Of a stretch of 29,341 nt of DNA, positions 22,885 through 29,341 are shown piece after piece. Position numbers and translations under genes: made by a program. This DNA comes from JBEEJZ01 sp046046915 (lineage in GTDB: Bacteria > Pseudomonadota > Gammaproteobacteria > Burkholderiales > Burkholderiaceae_C): positions 1 to 29,341 of the forward strand of contig JBJOIT010000034.1 in the NCBI GenBank assembly GCA_046046915.1, read 5' to 3'. Under the pieces are notes generated by a model. The model searched no databases, was not told the DNA's origin, and saw only the letters and a program-made list of their open reading frames with translations. Positions within the stretch are counted from its first letter, which is position 1, and every line of letters begins with the position of its first letter.

Positions 22885-23333
22885 ATTCTGAGCGGAATCG
22901 TGACCGGGCCGTCGTTGACCAGCTGCACTTTCATGTCGGCGGCAAAGCGTCCGGTCTGCACCAGGGGGTGTGCCGCTTGGGCCTGCGCTACAAAGTAGGC
23001 GTATAGGCGTCGGCCGTCGTCAGGCGCGGCAGCGCCCTTGAAGCTGGGCCGGTTGCCTCCCGAGACATCGGCCGCCAGGGTGAACTGGCTCACTACCAGC
23101 AAACCACCGCAGGCACCCTGACCATCCAGGTCTTGCACACTGCGGTTCATCTTGCCGGCGTCATCGCCAAAGATGCGCAGCTTGAGGATTTTGGCCAGCA
23201 GCCTGTCGGCCACGGCTTCGGTGTCGCCCTGCTCGGCACACAAGAGCACCAGTAGGCCCGCACCGATCTGGCCGACGATCTGGCCATCGACCCGCACGCG
23301 GGCCTCACTCACCCGCTGCAACAAGGCCAGCAT
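22875..23333 (-). CDS. dtd: D-aminoacyl-tRNA deacylase Dtd
   Basis: A 152-aa DTD enzyme that hydrolyses D-amino acids (classically D-Tyr) from mischarged tRNA. Active-site motifs are SQFTL at 82-86 and GPVT at 142-145 in VNDGPVTIPL; MNRSVQD at 62-68 is also typical. The ATG at 23333 gives the standard N-terminus MLALLQRVSEARV, and the longer upstream frame overlaps tyrS and is rejected. It follows tyrS by seven bases, so the synthetase and its D-amino-acid editor share a transcript. Confidence 0.96.
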   Translation of the reverse strand: MLALLQRVSEARVRVDGQIVGQIGAGLLVLLCAEQGDTEAVADRLLAKILKLRIFGDDAGKMNRSVQDLDGQGACGGLLVVSQFTLAADVSGGNRPSFKGAAAPDDGRRLYAYFVAQAQAAHPLVQTGRFAADMKVQLVNDGPVTIPLRIQA

Positions 23334-23340
23334 GGGAGAC

Positions 23341-24585
23341 TCAGGCCAGGGTGACGCGGGCGAACTTGCGTTTACCCACCTGCAGCACATAAGTGCCGGC
23401 GCCCAGTTTGAGGCCCTTGTCGCTGACCTGGCTGGAATCCACCCGCACACCACCGCCATCAATCAGCCGGTTGCCTTCACCGCTAGAGGCCGCCAGGCCT
23501 GCCATCTTGAGCAAGGCACCGATGCCCAGCGCTGCGCCGCCCTCGCCCAAAGGCAGGGTCAGCTCGGCAATCTCGTCGGGCACACCACCCTTGCTGCGAT
23601 TGATGAAGTCCTGTTCGGCAGCATCGGCCGCCTGCACGCTGTGAAAACGCGCCGTGATTTCCTTGGCCAGCATGACCTTGGCATCCTTGGGGTTGCGGCC
23701 TTGGGCCACTTCTGCCTTCAGTGCTGCAATCTCGGCTTCGCTGCGGAAAGAGAGCAAGGTGAACCAGCGCCACATCAATACGTCGCTGATCGACAGCACT
23801 TTGGCGAACATGGTGTTGGCGTCTTCGCTGATACCGATGTAGTTGTTCTTGCTCTTGGACATCTTGTCCACGCCATCCAGGCCTTCGAGCAAGGGCATGG
23901 TCAGGATGCACTGCGGCTCCTGGCCATGTTCCTGCTGCAAATGGCGCCCCATGAGCAGGTTGAACTTTTGATCGGTGCCGCCCAGCTCCAAGTCGCTTTT
24001 GAGCGCCACCGAGTCGTAGCCCTGCATGAGCGGGTACAAAAACTCGTGCACGCTGATCGACTGGCCCGTGGTGAAACGCTTGTGAAAGTCGTCGCGCTCC
24101 ATCATGCGCGCCACGGTGTACTTGGCGGCCAGCTGAATCATGCCCATGGAACCCAGGGGCAAACTCCACTCGCTGTTGTAGCGAATTTCAGTTTTGGCGG
24201 GGTCCAGAACCAGGCTGGCCTGCTTGTAATAGGTCTCGGCGTTAGCCTTGATCTGCTCCGTTGTGAGCGGCGGGCGGGTGCTATTGCGCCCAGACGGATC
24301 CCCAATCAGGCTGGTGAAGTCGCCGATCAAAAAGATGACGGTGTGCCCAAGATCCTGAAGCTGCCGCATCTTGTTGAGCACCACGGTGTGGCCGATATGG
24401 ATGTCGGGCGCGGTCGGGTCCAGACCCAGCTTGATGCGCAAGGGCACGCCAGTGGCCTCGGAGCGGGCCAGCTTTTTCACCCATTCTTCTTGTGGGATCA
24501 GCTCTTCGCAGCCTCGCAAGCTAACGGCCAGCGCCTCACGAACGCGGTCGGTTACGGGATGCTGGGGCGTGGTACTTGGGTTCAT
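23341..24585 (-). CDS. tyrS: Tyrosyl-tRNA synthetase, TyrZ-like long-insert class
   Basis: A 414-aa class I aminoacyl-tRNA synthetase. The HIGH signature is at 63-66 (PDIHIGHT), the tyrosine pocket includes LGGTDQKFNLLMGR near 201-214, and KMSKS is at 241-245. A C-terminal S4-like RNA-binding domain covers about 350-414 (NRLIDGGGVRVDSSQVSDKGLKL). It charges tRNA-Tyr. The ATG at 24585 is preceded on the minus strand by TATAAA about 40 bases away, a possible -10 element without a good -35. It is divergent from the M23 peptidase gene. Confidence 0.97.
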   Translation of the reverse strand: MNPSTTPQHPVTDRVREALAVSLRGCEELIPQEEWVKKLARSEATGVPLRIKLGLDPTAPDIHIGHTVVLNKMRQLQDLGHTVIFLIGDFTSLIGDPSGRNSTRPPLTTEQIKANAETYYKQASLVLDPAKTEIRYNSEWSLPLGSMGMIQLAAKYTVARMMERDDFHKRFTTGQSISVHEFLYPLMQGYDSVALKSDLELGGTDQKFNLLMGRHLQQEHGQEPQCILTMPLLEGLDGVDKMSKSKNNYIGISEDANTMFAKVLSISDVLMWRWFTLLSFRSEAEIAALKAEVAQGRNPKDAKVMLAKEITARFHSVQAADAAEQDFINRSKGGVPDEIAELTLPLGEGGAALGIGALLKMAGLAASSGEGNRLIDGGGVRVDSSQVSDKGLKLGAGTYVLQVGKRKFARVTLA

Positions 24586-24754
24586 GACTAAGGGTTTTCC
24601 AGATGGCGCTGCTTGAGGCGCCCTTTATACTTGGCAGCTCGCTTTGGGGTCGCTTTTTCGCAAGCGGACCGTGATTTTAATAGGTGCGATGTTGGCAAAT
24701 GCCGCATTGCCGTTTGCCCGAACAGGCAACACGACACTTGGGACATTTGCTTTG

Positions 24755-26113
24755 ATGCTCGGATTGAAGACTGCTGCCACTGATCTTTTGACGCTGACCC
24801 GTCGAGCTTTTCAGCAGCATCCCAAACGAATCACCGCTGTTTTGGCTGCCGTGTTGCTCGGTGGTGGCGGGGGTGCATATGCTGTCGCCTCCCTGGCGCC
24901 CGACGCATCAGACCTTCCCGTCCAGCAGATCATTGAATCTGTTCAGGCATTGCCTCTGCAAACTCAAGCTGACGCCTTGAGCGAGCATGTCTTTAGCCTG
25001 TATCGCTCCGAGATCACGCGTTCATCCGATACCGCAGACTCTTTGTTGCGCCGGTTGGGCATCGATGACACCGCTGCTGCCGCATTTTTGCGAGCGGATG
25101 GGCAGGTCCGCCAGGCCTTGTTGGGCCGTGCCGGGCGCAACGTTCGTGCCGAGACCAACGACAGCAATGCCTTGCTGCAACTCACCGCCCGCTGGACGGC
25201 TGACGACAGCGGGCAGTTCAAGCGCCTGGTTGTTGAGCGCAATGCCAGCGGCACCTTCAGTTCACGTATCGAGCTCGCGCCCCTGCAGGCTTCCGCTCGC
25301 CTTTCCAGTGGCACGATTCAATCCTCGTTGTTTGCCGCCACCGACGATGCCGGCCTGCCCGACAGCATTGCCACCCAAATGGCAGAGATCTTCTCGGGTG
25401 ACATCGACTTTCACCGGGCCTTGCGCAAGGGCGACCGTTTCTCGGTGGTTTACGAGGCTCTTGAAGGCGACGGCGAGCCATTGCGCACCGGTCGTGTGCT
25501 CAGCGCAGAATTCGTGAACGCCGGCAAAACCTACCAGGCCATGTGGTTCGACAACCCGGCCGCAAACGGCAAGGGCGGTTACTACACGCTGGACGGACAA
25601 AGCCTGCGTCGCGCCTTTCTGGCCTCGCCCATGGAATTTTCTCGCGTGACCAGTGGTTTCAAGATGCGCTTTCATCCTGTGCTCAAGACCATGAAAGCCC
25701 ACTTGGGCACTGACTACGGTGCACCGACAGGCACGCCCGTTCGTAGTGTCGGCGACGGTGTGGTCGACTTTGCCGGTTGGCAAAACGGTTTCGGCAATGT
25801 GGTGTTCATCAAGCACGCCGGCAACCAGACCACGGTTTACGCCCACCTCAGCAAGATCAATGTACGCAAGGGTCAGTCCGTGTCCCAGGGCACCCATGTG
25901 GGCGCAGTTGGGTCTACCGGCTGGGCAACCGGACCGCATTTGCACTTCGAGTTCCGTGTCAATGGCGTGCACCGTGATCCGCTCACCATCGCACGCCAGA
26001 GCGAAGCTGTGCCCGTTGCAGCGCAGGCCAAACCCGCGTTCAATGCAGCTGCAAACGCTGCACGTACGCAATTGATGGCCGCTGCCACCATGCGCGACGC
26101 CAGCGCACAGTAA
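24755..26113 (+). CDS. M23-family zinc peptidase (cell-wall endopeptidase) with N-terminal membrane segment
   Basis: About 452 aa. A membrane or uncleaved signal segment (RITAVLAAVLLGGGGGAYAVASL) follows a short cytoplasmic start. The middle is an OapA/LysM-like region (LPLQTQADALSEHVFSLYRSEITRSSDTADSLLRRLGI). The LytM peptidase domain lies at about 290-415 with zinc ligands His316 and Asp320 (HLGTDYGAP) and His395/His397 (GPHLHFEF). These enzymes cut peptidoglycan cross-bridges. The start is uncertain: ATG 24755 is preferred from the family-like N-terminus, while ATG 24689 has an AGGT ahead and would add 22 residues. The gene precedes anmK by 23 bases. Confidence 0.88.
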   Translation: MLGLKTAATDLLTLTRRAFQQHPKRITAVLAAVLLGGGGGAYAVASLAPDASDLPVQQIIESVQALPLQTQADALSEHVFSLYRSEITRSSDTADSLLRRLGIDDTAAAAFLRADGQVRQALLGRAGRNVRAETNDSNALLQLTARWTADDSGQFKRLVVERNASGTFSSRIELAPLQASARLSSGTIQSSLFAATDDAGLPDSIATQMAEIFSGDIDFHRALRKGDRFSVVYEALEGDGEPLRTGRVLSAEFVNAGKTYQAMWFDNPAANGKGGYYTLDGQSLRRAFLASPMEFSRVTSGFKMRFHPVLKTMKAHLGTDYGAPTGTPVRSVGDGVVDFAGWQNGFGNVVFIKHAGNQTTVYAHLSKINVRKGQSVSQGTHVGAVGSTGWATGPHLHFEFRVNGVHRDPLTIARQSEAVPVAAQAKPAFNAAANAARTQLMAAATMRDASAQ

Positions 26114-26136
26114 TTCCCGCAGCAAGACTGCCGAAG

Positions 26137-27294
26137 ATGGCAGATTTGTACATCGGCCTGATGTCGGGCACCTCACTGGATGGTACAGACGGTGTCGTTG
26201 CCGAAATTGCCGAGACCGGTTGCAAGGTCTTGGCTCATTGCTACCTGCCCTTTTCTCCCGCGTTGATGCAGGGCTTGTTGAGTCTTAACAGCCCTGGCCC
26301 CAACGAATTGCACCGCGCAGCACGCTATGCCAACCAGCTGGTTTTGACTTACGCGCAGGTAGTGAACCAGCTCGTTGAAAAATCAGGCCTGCGGCCTGGT
26401 CAGATCAAGGCGATAGGGGCACACGGACAAACGGTTCGCCACCATCCACAGGCGCTTCAATCGGAGGCCGAAGACTGGTTTGAAGGTCAGCCGACACCAG
26501 GCTACACACTGCAAATCAACAATCCGGCTCTTTTGGCCGAGCTCACCGGCATCACGGTCGTAGCCGATTTCCGTAGCAGGGATGTGGCGGCCGGGGGGCA
26601 AGGTGCGCCGCTGGTTCCGGCGTTTCATCAGGCACTTTTTGCTCAAGCACACAAGCGCGTCGGTGTACTCAACATCGGAGGCATCTCCAATGTGAGCTTG
26701 CTGGGGCCTCTCTCGACCACGACACCAGAAGTCATGGGGTTTGATTGTGGTCCGGGCAATGTGCTGATGGACCTCTGGTGCCAACAACACCTGGGCAAGG
26801 CTTACGATCAAGACGGCGCCTGGGCGGCCTCGGGGCAGGTATGCAAGCCCCTGCTGACGCAGTTGCTCAATGAGCCTTACTTTGCATTGCCCGCTCCCAG
26901 AAGCACAGGGCGGGATCTCTTCAGTCCCTCATGGCTGGAAGCACATCTCACGCAACATCGCCACGTGTCTGTTCAAGACGTACAGGCCACGCTTGCCATG
27001 TTGACGGCCCAATGCTGTGCAGACAGTGTGTTGGCCTCTGGCGGGGGTGCTATTCAGGAGTTGCTGGTCTGTGGCGGTGGCGCCTTCAACGCCCACCTCA
27101 TGGCCCTGTTGCAGAAGGCCCTGCCAGGCATCGAGGTCAAAACCACCGACGCAGCGGGCTTGCCACCCATGCAGGTCGAAGCTGCGGCGTTTGCTTGGCT
27201 GGCGGCCAGAGCCATGACGGGCCAAACGGGCAATTTGCCCCTGATCACAGGTGCTCGGGGTGCCCGCATACTGGGCGCTGTTTACCCAGTTTGA
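26137..27294 (+). CDS. anmK: Anhydro-N-acetylmuramic acid kinase AnmK
   Basis: A 385-aa sugar kinase of the actin/hexokinase fold. The phosphate-binding loop GLMSGTSLDGTDGV begins at residue 7, with later blocks VVADFRSRDVAAGGQGAPLVP, LNIGGISNVS, GFDCGPGN and LLVCGGGAFNAHL. It converts anhydro-MurNAc and ATP to MurNAc-6-phosphate in peptidoglycan recycling. It lies just downstream of the M23 peptidase gene, so a cell-wall turnover pair is likely. It converges on erpA with a 12-base gap. Confidence 0.96.
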   Translation: MADLYIGLMSGTSLDGTDGVVAEIAETGCKVLAHCYLPFSPALMQGLLSLNSPGPNELHRAARYANQLVLTYAQVVNQLVEKSGLRPGQIKAIGAHGQTVRHHPQALQSEAEDWFEGQPTPGYTLQINNPALLAELTGITVVADFRSRDVAAGGQGAPLVPAFHQALFAQAHKRVGVLNIGGISNVSLLGPLSTTTPEVMGFDCGPGNVLMDLWCQQHLGKAYDQDGAWAASGQVCKPLLTQLLNEPYFALPAPRSTGRDLFSPSWLEAHLTQHRHVSVQDVQATLAMLTAQCCADSVLASGGGAIQELLVCGGGAFNAHLMALLQKALPGIEVKTTDAAGLPPMQVEAAAFAWLAARAMTGQTGNLPLITGARGARILGAVYPV

Positions 27295-27306
27295 CGCTTG
27301 CGGGAT

Positions 27307-27672
27307 TTAGACGGAGAAGGACGAACCGCAACCGCAAGTGGTCGTGGCGTTGGGGTTCTTGATCACGAACTGAGCGCCTTGCAGATCTTCCTTGTAGTCA
27401 ATCTCTGCACCGACCAGGTACTGGTAGCTCATGGCGTCTATTAGCAATGACACACCGTTCTTGCTCATGGTGGTGTCGTCTTCGTTGGTGATTTCATCGA
27501 AAGTGAAACCGTACTGAAAGCCCGAGCAGCCGCCGCCTTGCACAAACACACGCAATTTGAGGTCAGGGTTACCTTCTTCAGCGATCAAATCGGCCACTTT
27601 GGCAGCTGCGCTGTCGGTAAACACAATAGGGGCTGGCATTTCGGTCACAACGGTCTCAGCAACGGCGCTCAT
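27307..27672 (-). CDS. erpA: Iron-sulfur cluster insertion protein ErpA
   Basis: A 121-aa A-type Fe-S carrier. The three cluster-binding cysteines are Cys49 (GGGCSGFQYGF) and Cys113 and Cys115 (TTCGCGSSF). It hands clusters to apo-proteins and would serve, among others, the Fe-S subunits of this genome. The ATG at 27672 has GGAG about six bases upstream. The next gene on the strand ends 57 bases before it. Confidence 0.96.
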   Translation of the reverse strand: MSAVAETVVTEMPAPIVFTDSAAAKVADLIAEEGNPDLKLRVFVQGGGCSGFQYGFTFDEITNEDDTTMSKNGVSLLIDAMSYQYLVGAEIDYKEDLQGAQFVIKNPNATTTCGCGSSFSV

Positions 27673-27729
27673 GGCTCACTCCAATAAATCAATGGCCTGA
27701 ATAGTACAGTTATTCGCTCAAGAATTTCG

Positions 27730-28125
27730 TCACTGATTATTTGCCGCCAGTTTGAGTGTGGGTTTTTCTTCTCCCACACCTTCGGGCCGAAGCAGGCCGG
27801 ACACCAGGGCACCTTGGTGCATCTCCAAGGCTGCGTAGGCTAGATCGCCCTCTATGCGCGCCTTGGGCTGCAGTTCGAGCAACACGTTGGCATACAGCGG
27901 GCCACGCACATGGCCATTGACGATGATGTGATCCGCCTTGACCGTGCCTGTGACGGTCGCGCTTTCGGAGATGACCAGCAAGCTGGGCCGACCTTCAAGA
28001 GCAAGCAAGTCACCGGTGATGTCACCGTCCACCCGCAGGCCATCAGAAAAGCGCAAATGCCCCTGGATTTGGGTTCCCTCGGCAATGAGGCTCTTGATCG
28101 GGGGCTGCTTTTTTTTATTGAACAT
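27730..28125 (-). CDS. Bactofilin family cytoskeletal protein
   Basis: A 131-aa bactofilin (DUF583). A short basic start (MFNKKKQ) leads to the beta-helix core: LIAEGTQIQGHLRFSDGLRVDGDITGD, then repeats such as LLVISESATVTGTVKADHIIVNGHVRGPLY, given here as the span 13-110. Bactofilins polymerise without nucleotide and organise cell-shape and polar functions. It starts 12 bases after the coiled-coil membrane protein gene, and the two are likely co-transcribed. Confidence 0.92.
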   Translation of the reverse strand: MFNKKKQPPIKSLIAEGTQIQGHLRFSDGLRVDGDITGDLLALEGRPSLLVISESATVTGTVKADHIIVNGHVRGPLYANVLLELQPKARIEGDLAYAALEMHQGALVSGLLRPEGVGEEKPTLKLAANNQ

Positions 28126-28137
28126 GTTGTCTCCTGC

Positions 28138-28869
28138 TTATGGCAACTTGACGGATTGGGTCGCCTTGATTTGCTCCCCTTCGACGACTTTCACATTCAG
28201 CAATTTGATCACGGCCTGGGCAGGCACGATCATTACTCCCTGCAAACGACCATACTGTACGAATGCCAAGGGCCTAGACCCTTCAGGCAAATCCATGCTC
28301 CACGGCTTGCCTTGTAACTGCCCGGACACGCTCACTTCCAGACGGCCGTTGAAATCAGGCACTTTCTTGCCCGACTGCATCACCATCACCTGCCATTTGA
28401 CTTGTGTCGGCTCGGTGCGCTCGGCTTGCAAGCCACGGATGGCGATACCCTGTGCACCGATCGCAGGAATCAACTGTTCAAAAAAGCCCAGATCGTCTCG
28501 CAAGGCCTGGTTATTGGCTTCAAGTTGCCGGTTTTGCGCCAACAATCCCGCCTGAGCAGACTTTTCTGCGGTCAGCAGCGTACTGGCCGTATTGGCAATC
28601 GATTGCGCCTTGTCCCGCTCCTCCTTAACAGTCTGCAGCTCTTGCTGAAGCACTTGCATCTGCGCCGTCATGCGGGCGAGTTCTTCGCCAGCACCGCCAT
28701 CCAGACCCGCAATATCGCGACCAAACTCAAAGGCCCACAGTGCGATGGCAGCACAAAACCCAAAGACCAGTGCAGCCATCACCCAGCGCAGTGGCCAGGG
28801 CAAGGCGCTACGTACGGCCATGCGAGGAGCACTGATGGTGAGACGGCGTCGAAGCAGGCGTAAGCGCAT
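28138..28869 (-). CDS. Coiled-coil membrane protein, DUF6776-like
   Basis: A 243-aa protein with a basic N-terminus (MRLRLLRRRL), one membrane segment at about 28-48 (WVMAALVFGFCAAIALWAFEFG) and a coiled coil at about 60-130 rich in Glu, Gln and Leu. A C-terminal beta-rich domain follows (VKWQVMVMQSGKKVPDFNG, LEVSVSGQ). The arrangement resembles the DUF6776 family found beside bactofilins in Burkholderiales. A role with the bactofilin in the envelope is a reasonable guess from position; no enzymatic motif is visible. Confidence 0.85.
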   Translation of the reverse strand: MRLRLLRRRLTISAPRMAVRSALPWPLRWVMAALVFGFCAAIALWAFEFGRDIAGLDGGAGEELARMTAQMQVLQQELQTVKEERDKAQSIANTASTLLTAEKSAQAGLLAQNRQLEANNQALRDDLGFFEQLIPAIGAQGIAIRGLQAERTEPTQVKWQVMVMQSGKKVPDFNGRLEVSVSGQLQGKPWSMDLPEGSRPLAFVQYGRLQGVMIVPAQAVIKLLNVKVVEGEQIKATQSVKLP

Positions 28870-28921
28870 GAATCAATCCACTGCGAACAAACGAACCTGG
28901 CGCGCGGGAGCCAGAAACGAC

Positions 28922-28943
28922 AAAACCGCCCGAGGGCGGTTTT
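28922..28943 (-). terminator. Intrinsic terminator downstream of rpsI
   Basis: A 9-bp perfect stem beginning AAAACCGCC and ending GGCGGTTTT, with a CGAG tetraloop, is flanked by A and T tracts so it can work in either direction. It lies about 80 bases past the rpsI stop and 50 bases before the next start, so it ends the ribosomal-protein transcript. Confidence 0.85.
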
Positions 28944-29023
28944 GCGTGTACACACACAAACCGAACCGACCGAAGCCAGCTGGAAGTGTGCTTTGCGACA
29001 TGACGACCCTGTCGCCGCTGGGC

Positions 29024-29341
29024 TTAACGCTTGGAGAACTGCTTGCGACGGCGAGCACCGTGCAAACCGACCTTCTTACGTTCGACTTCACGCGCATCAC
29101 GCGTCACGAAGCCGGCTTTGCTCAGCTCAGGCTTGAGCGTTGCGTCGTAGTCGATCAGGGCACGGGTAATACCGTGACGAACTGCGCCAGCCTGGCCGGA
29201 CTCACCACCACCAGCCACGTTGACCATGACGTCAAACGTTTCTGCGTGGTTGGTCAGCATCAGGGGCTGCTTGCAGATCATGATCGAGGTTTGACGGCCG
29301 AAGAACTTCGAAATGTCCTTGCCGTTCACAACGATCTGGCC
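29024..29341 (-). CDS. rpsI: 30S ribosomal protein S9 (5' end beyond window)
   Basis: The C-terminal 105 residues of S9, continuing through the right edge in frame (GQIVVNGKDISKFFGR...). The conserved end GLHGARRRKQFSKR places its basic tail in the ribosomal P site region. GGGESGQAGAVRHGITRAL is the family core. The GTG at 29329 is an internal Val codon rather than the start. rplM normally lies upstream, outside the window. Confidence 0.97.
   Translation of the reverse strand, partial: GQIVVNGKDISKFFGRQTSIMICKQPLMLTNHAETFDVMVNVAGGGESGQAGAVRHGITRALIDYDATLKPELSKAGFVTRDAREVERKKVGLHGARRRKQFSKR

Noticed and set aside
1..29341. CRISPR array, tRNA or rRNA gene, transposon or phage gene
   Set aside because: No regularly spaced repeats, cloverleaf, ribosomal RNA segment, transposase or integrase was recognised in any part of the window.

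Overview
The window looks like a chromosome segment from a Betaproteobacterium of the order Burkholderiales, most likely Comamonadaceae. This rests on high GC, the gene families present and the neighbourhoods (ybeZ-ybeY, tyrS-dtd, M23 peptidase-anmK, erpA-bactofilin-DUF6776-rpsI). It is a recognition by eye, not a database result. No tRNA, rRNA, CRISPR array, insertion sequence or prophage was seen. Both ends cut a gene: an ABC permease on the left and rpsI on the right.

Left third (1-7582), a selenium locus. A PhnC/PhnD/PhnE-type ABC transporter of the kind proposed to carry selenium oxyanions faces left. Facing right is egtD (hercynine-forming histidine methyltransferase), followed by an EgtB-like enzyme on the other strand (senA), a glycosyltransferase (senB) and a selenophosphate synthetase fused to an FAD/NAD-dependent oxidoreductase (senC/selD). 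Together these could import selenium, reduce and activate it, put it on a sugar and transfer it to hercynine, which is the selenoneine pathway. A small lipoprotein gene follows.

Middle (7583-20107). A membrane-anchored HDOD protein and an unidentified multi-pass membrane protein precede, in map order, a long leftward gene series whose transcriptional order is coxM-coxS-coxL-coxG-coxD-coxE-xdhC/coxF-mocA-2OG oxygenase-membrane protein. CoxL carries the AYRCSFR active-site motif of form I aerobic CO dehydrogenase, so this is a genuine CO-oxidation operon with its own cofactor-maturation genes. A 391-bp intergenic region with two pairs of short direct repeats separates coxM from a divergent, Tat-exported beta-carbonic anhydrase.

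Right third (20151-29341), housekeeping. A CBS-domain protein lies downstream of ruvA, divergent from phoH(ybeZ)-ybeY. Then come dtd and tyrS, divergent from an M23 peptidase and anmK, then erpA, a bactofilin, a DUF6776-type coiled-coil membrane protein and the 3' end of rpsI with a clear intrinsic terminator.
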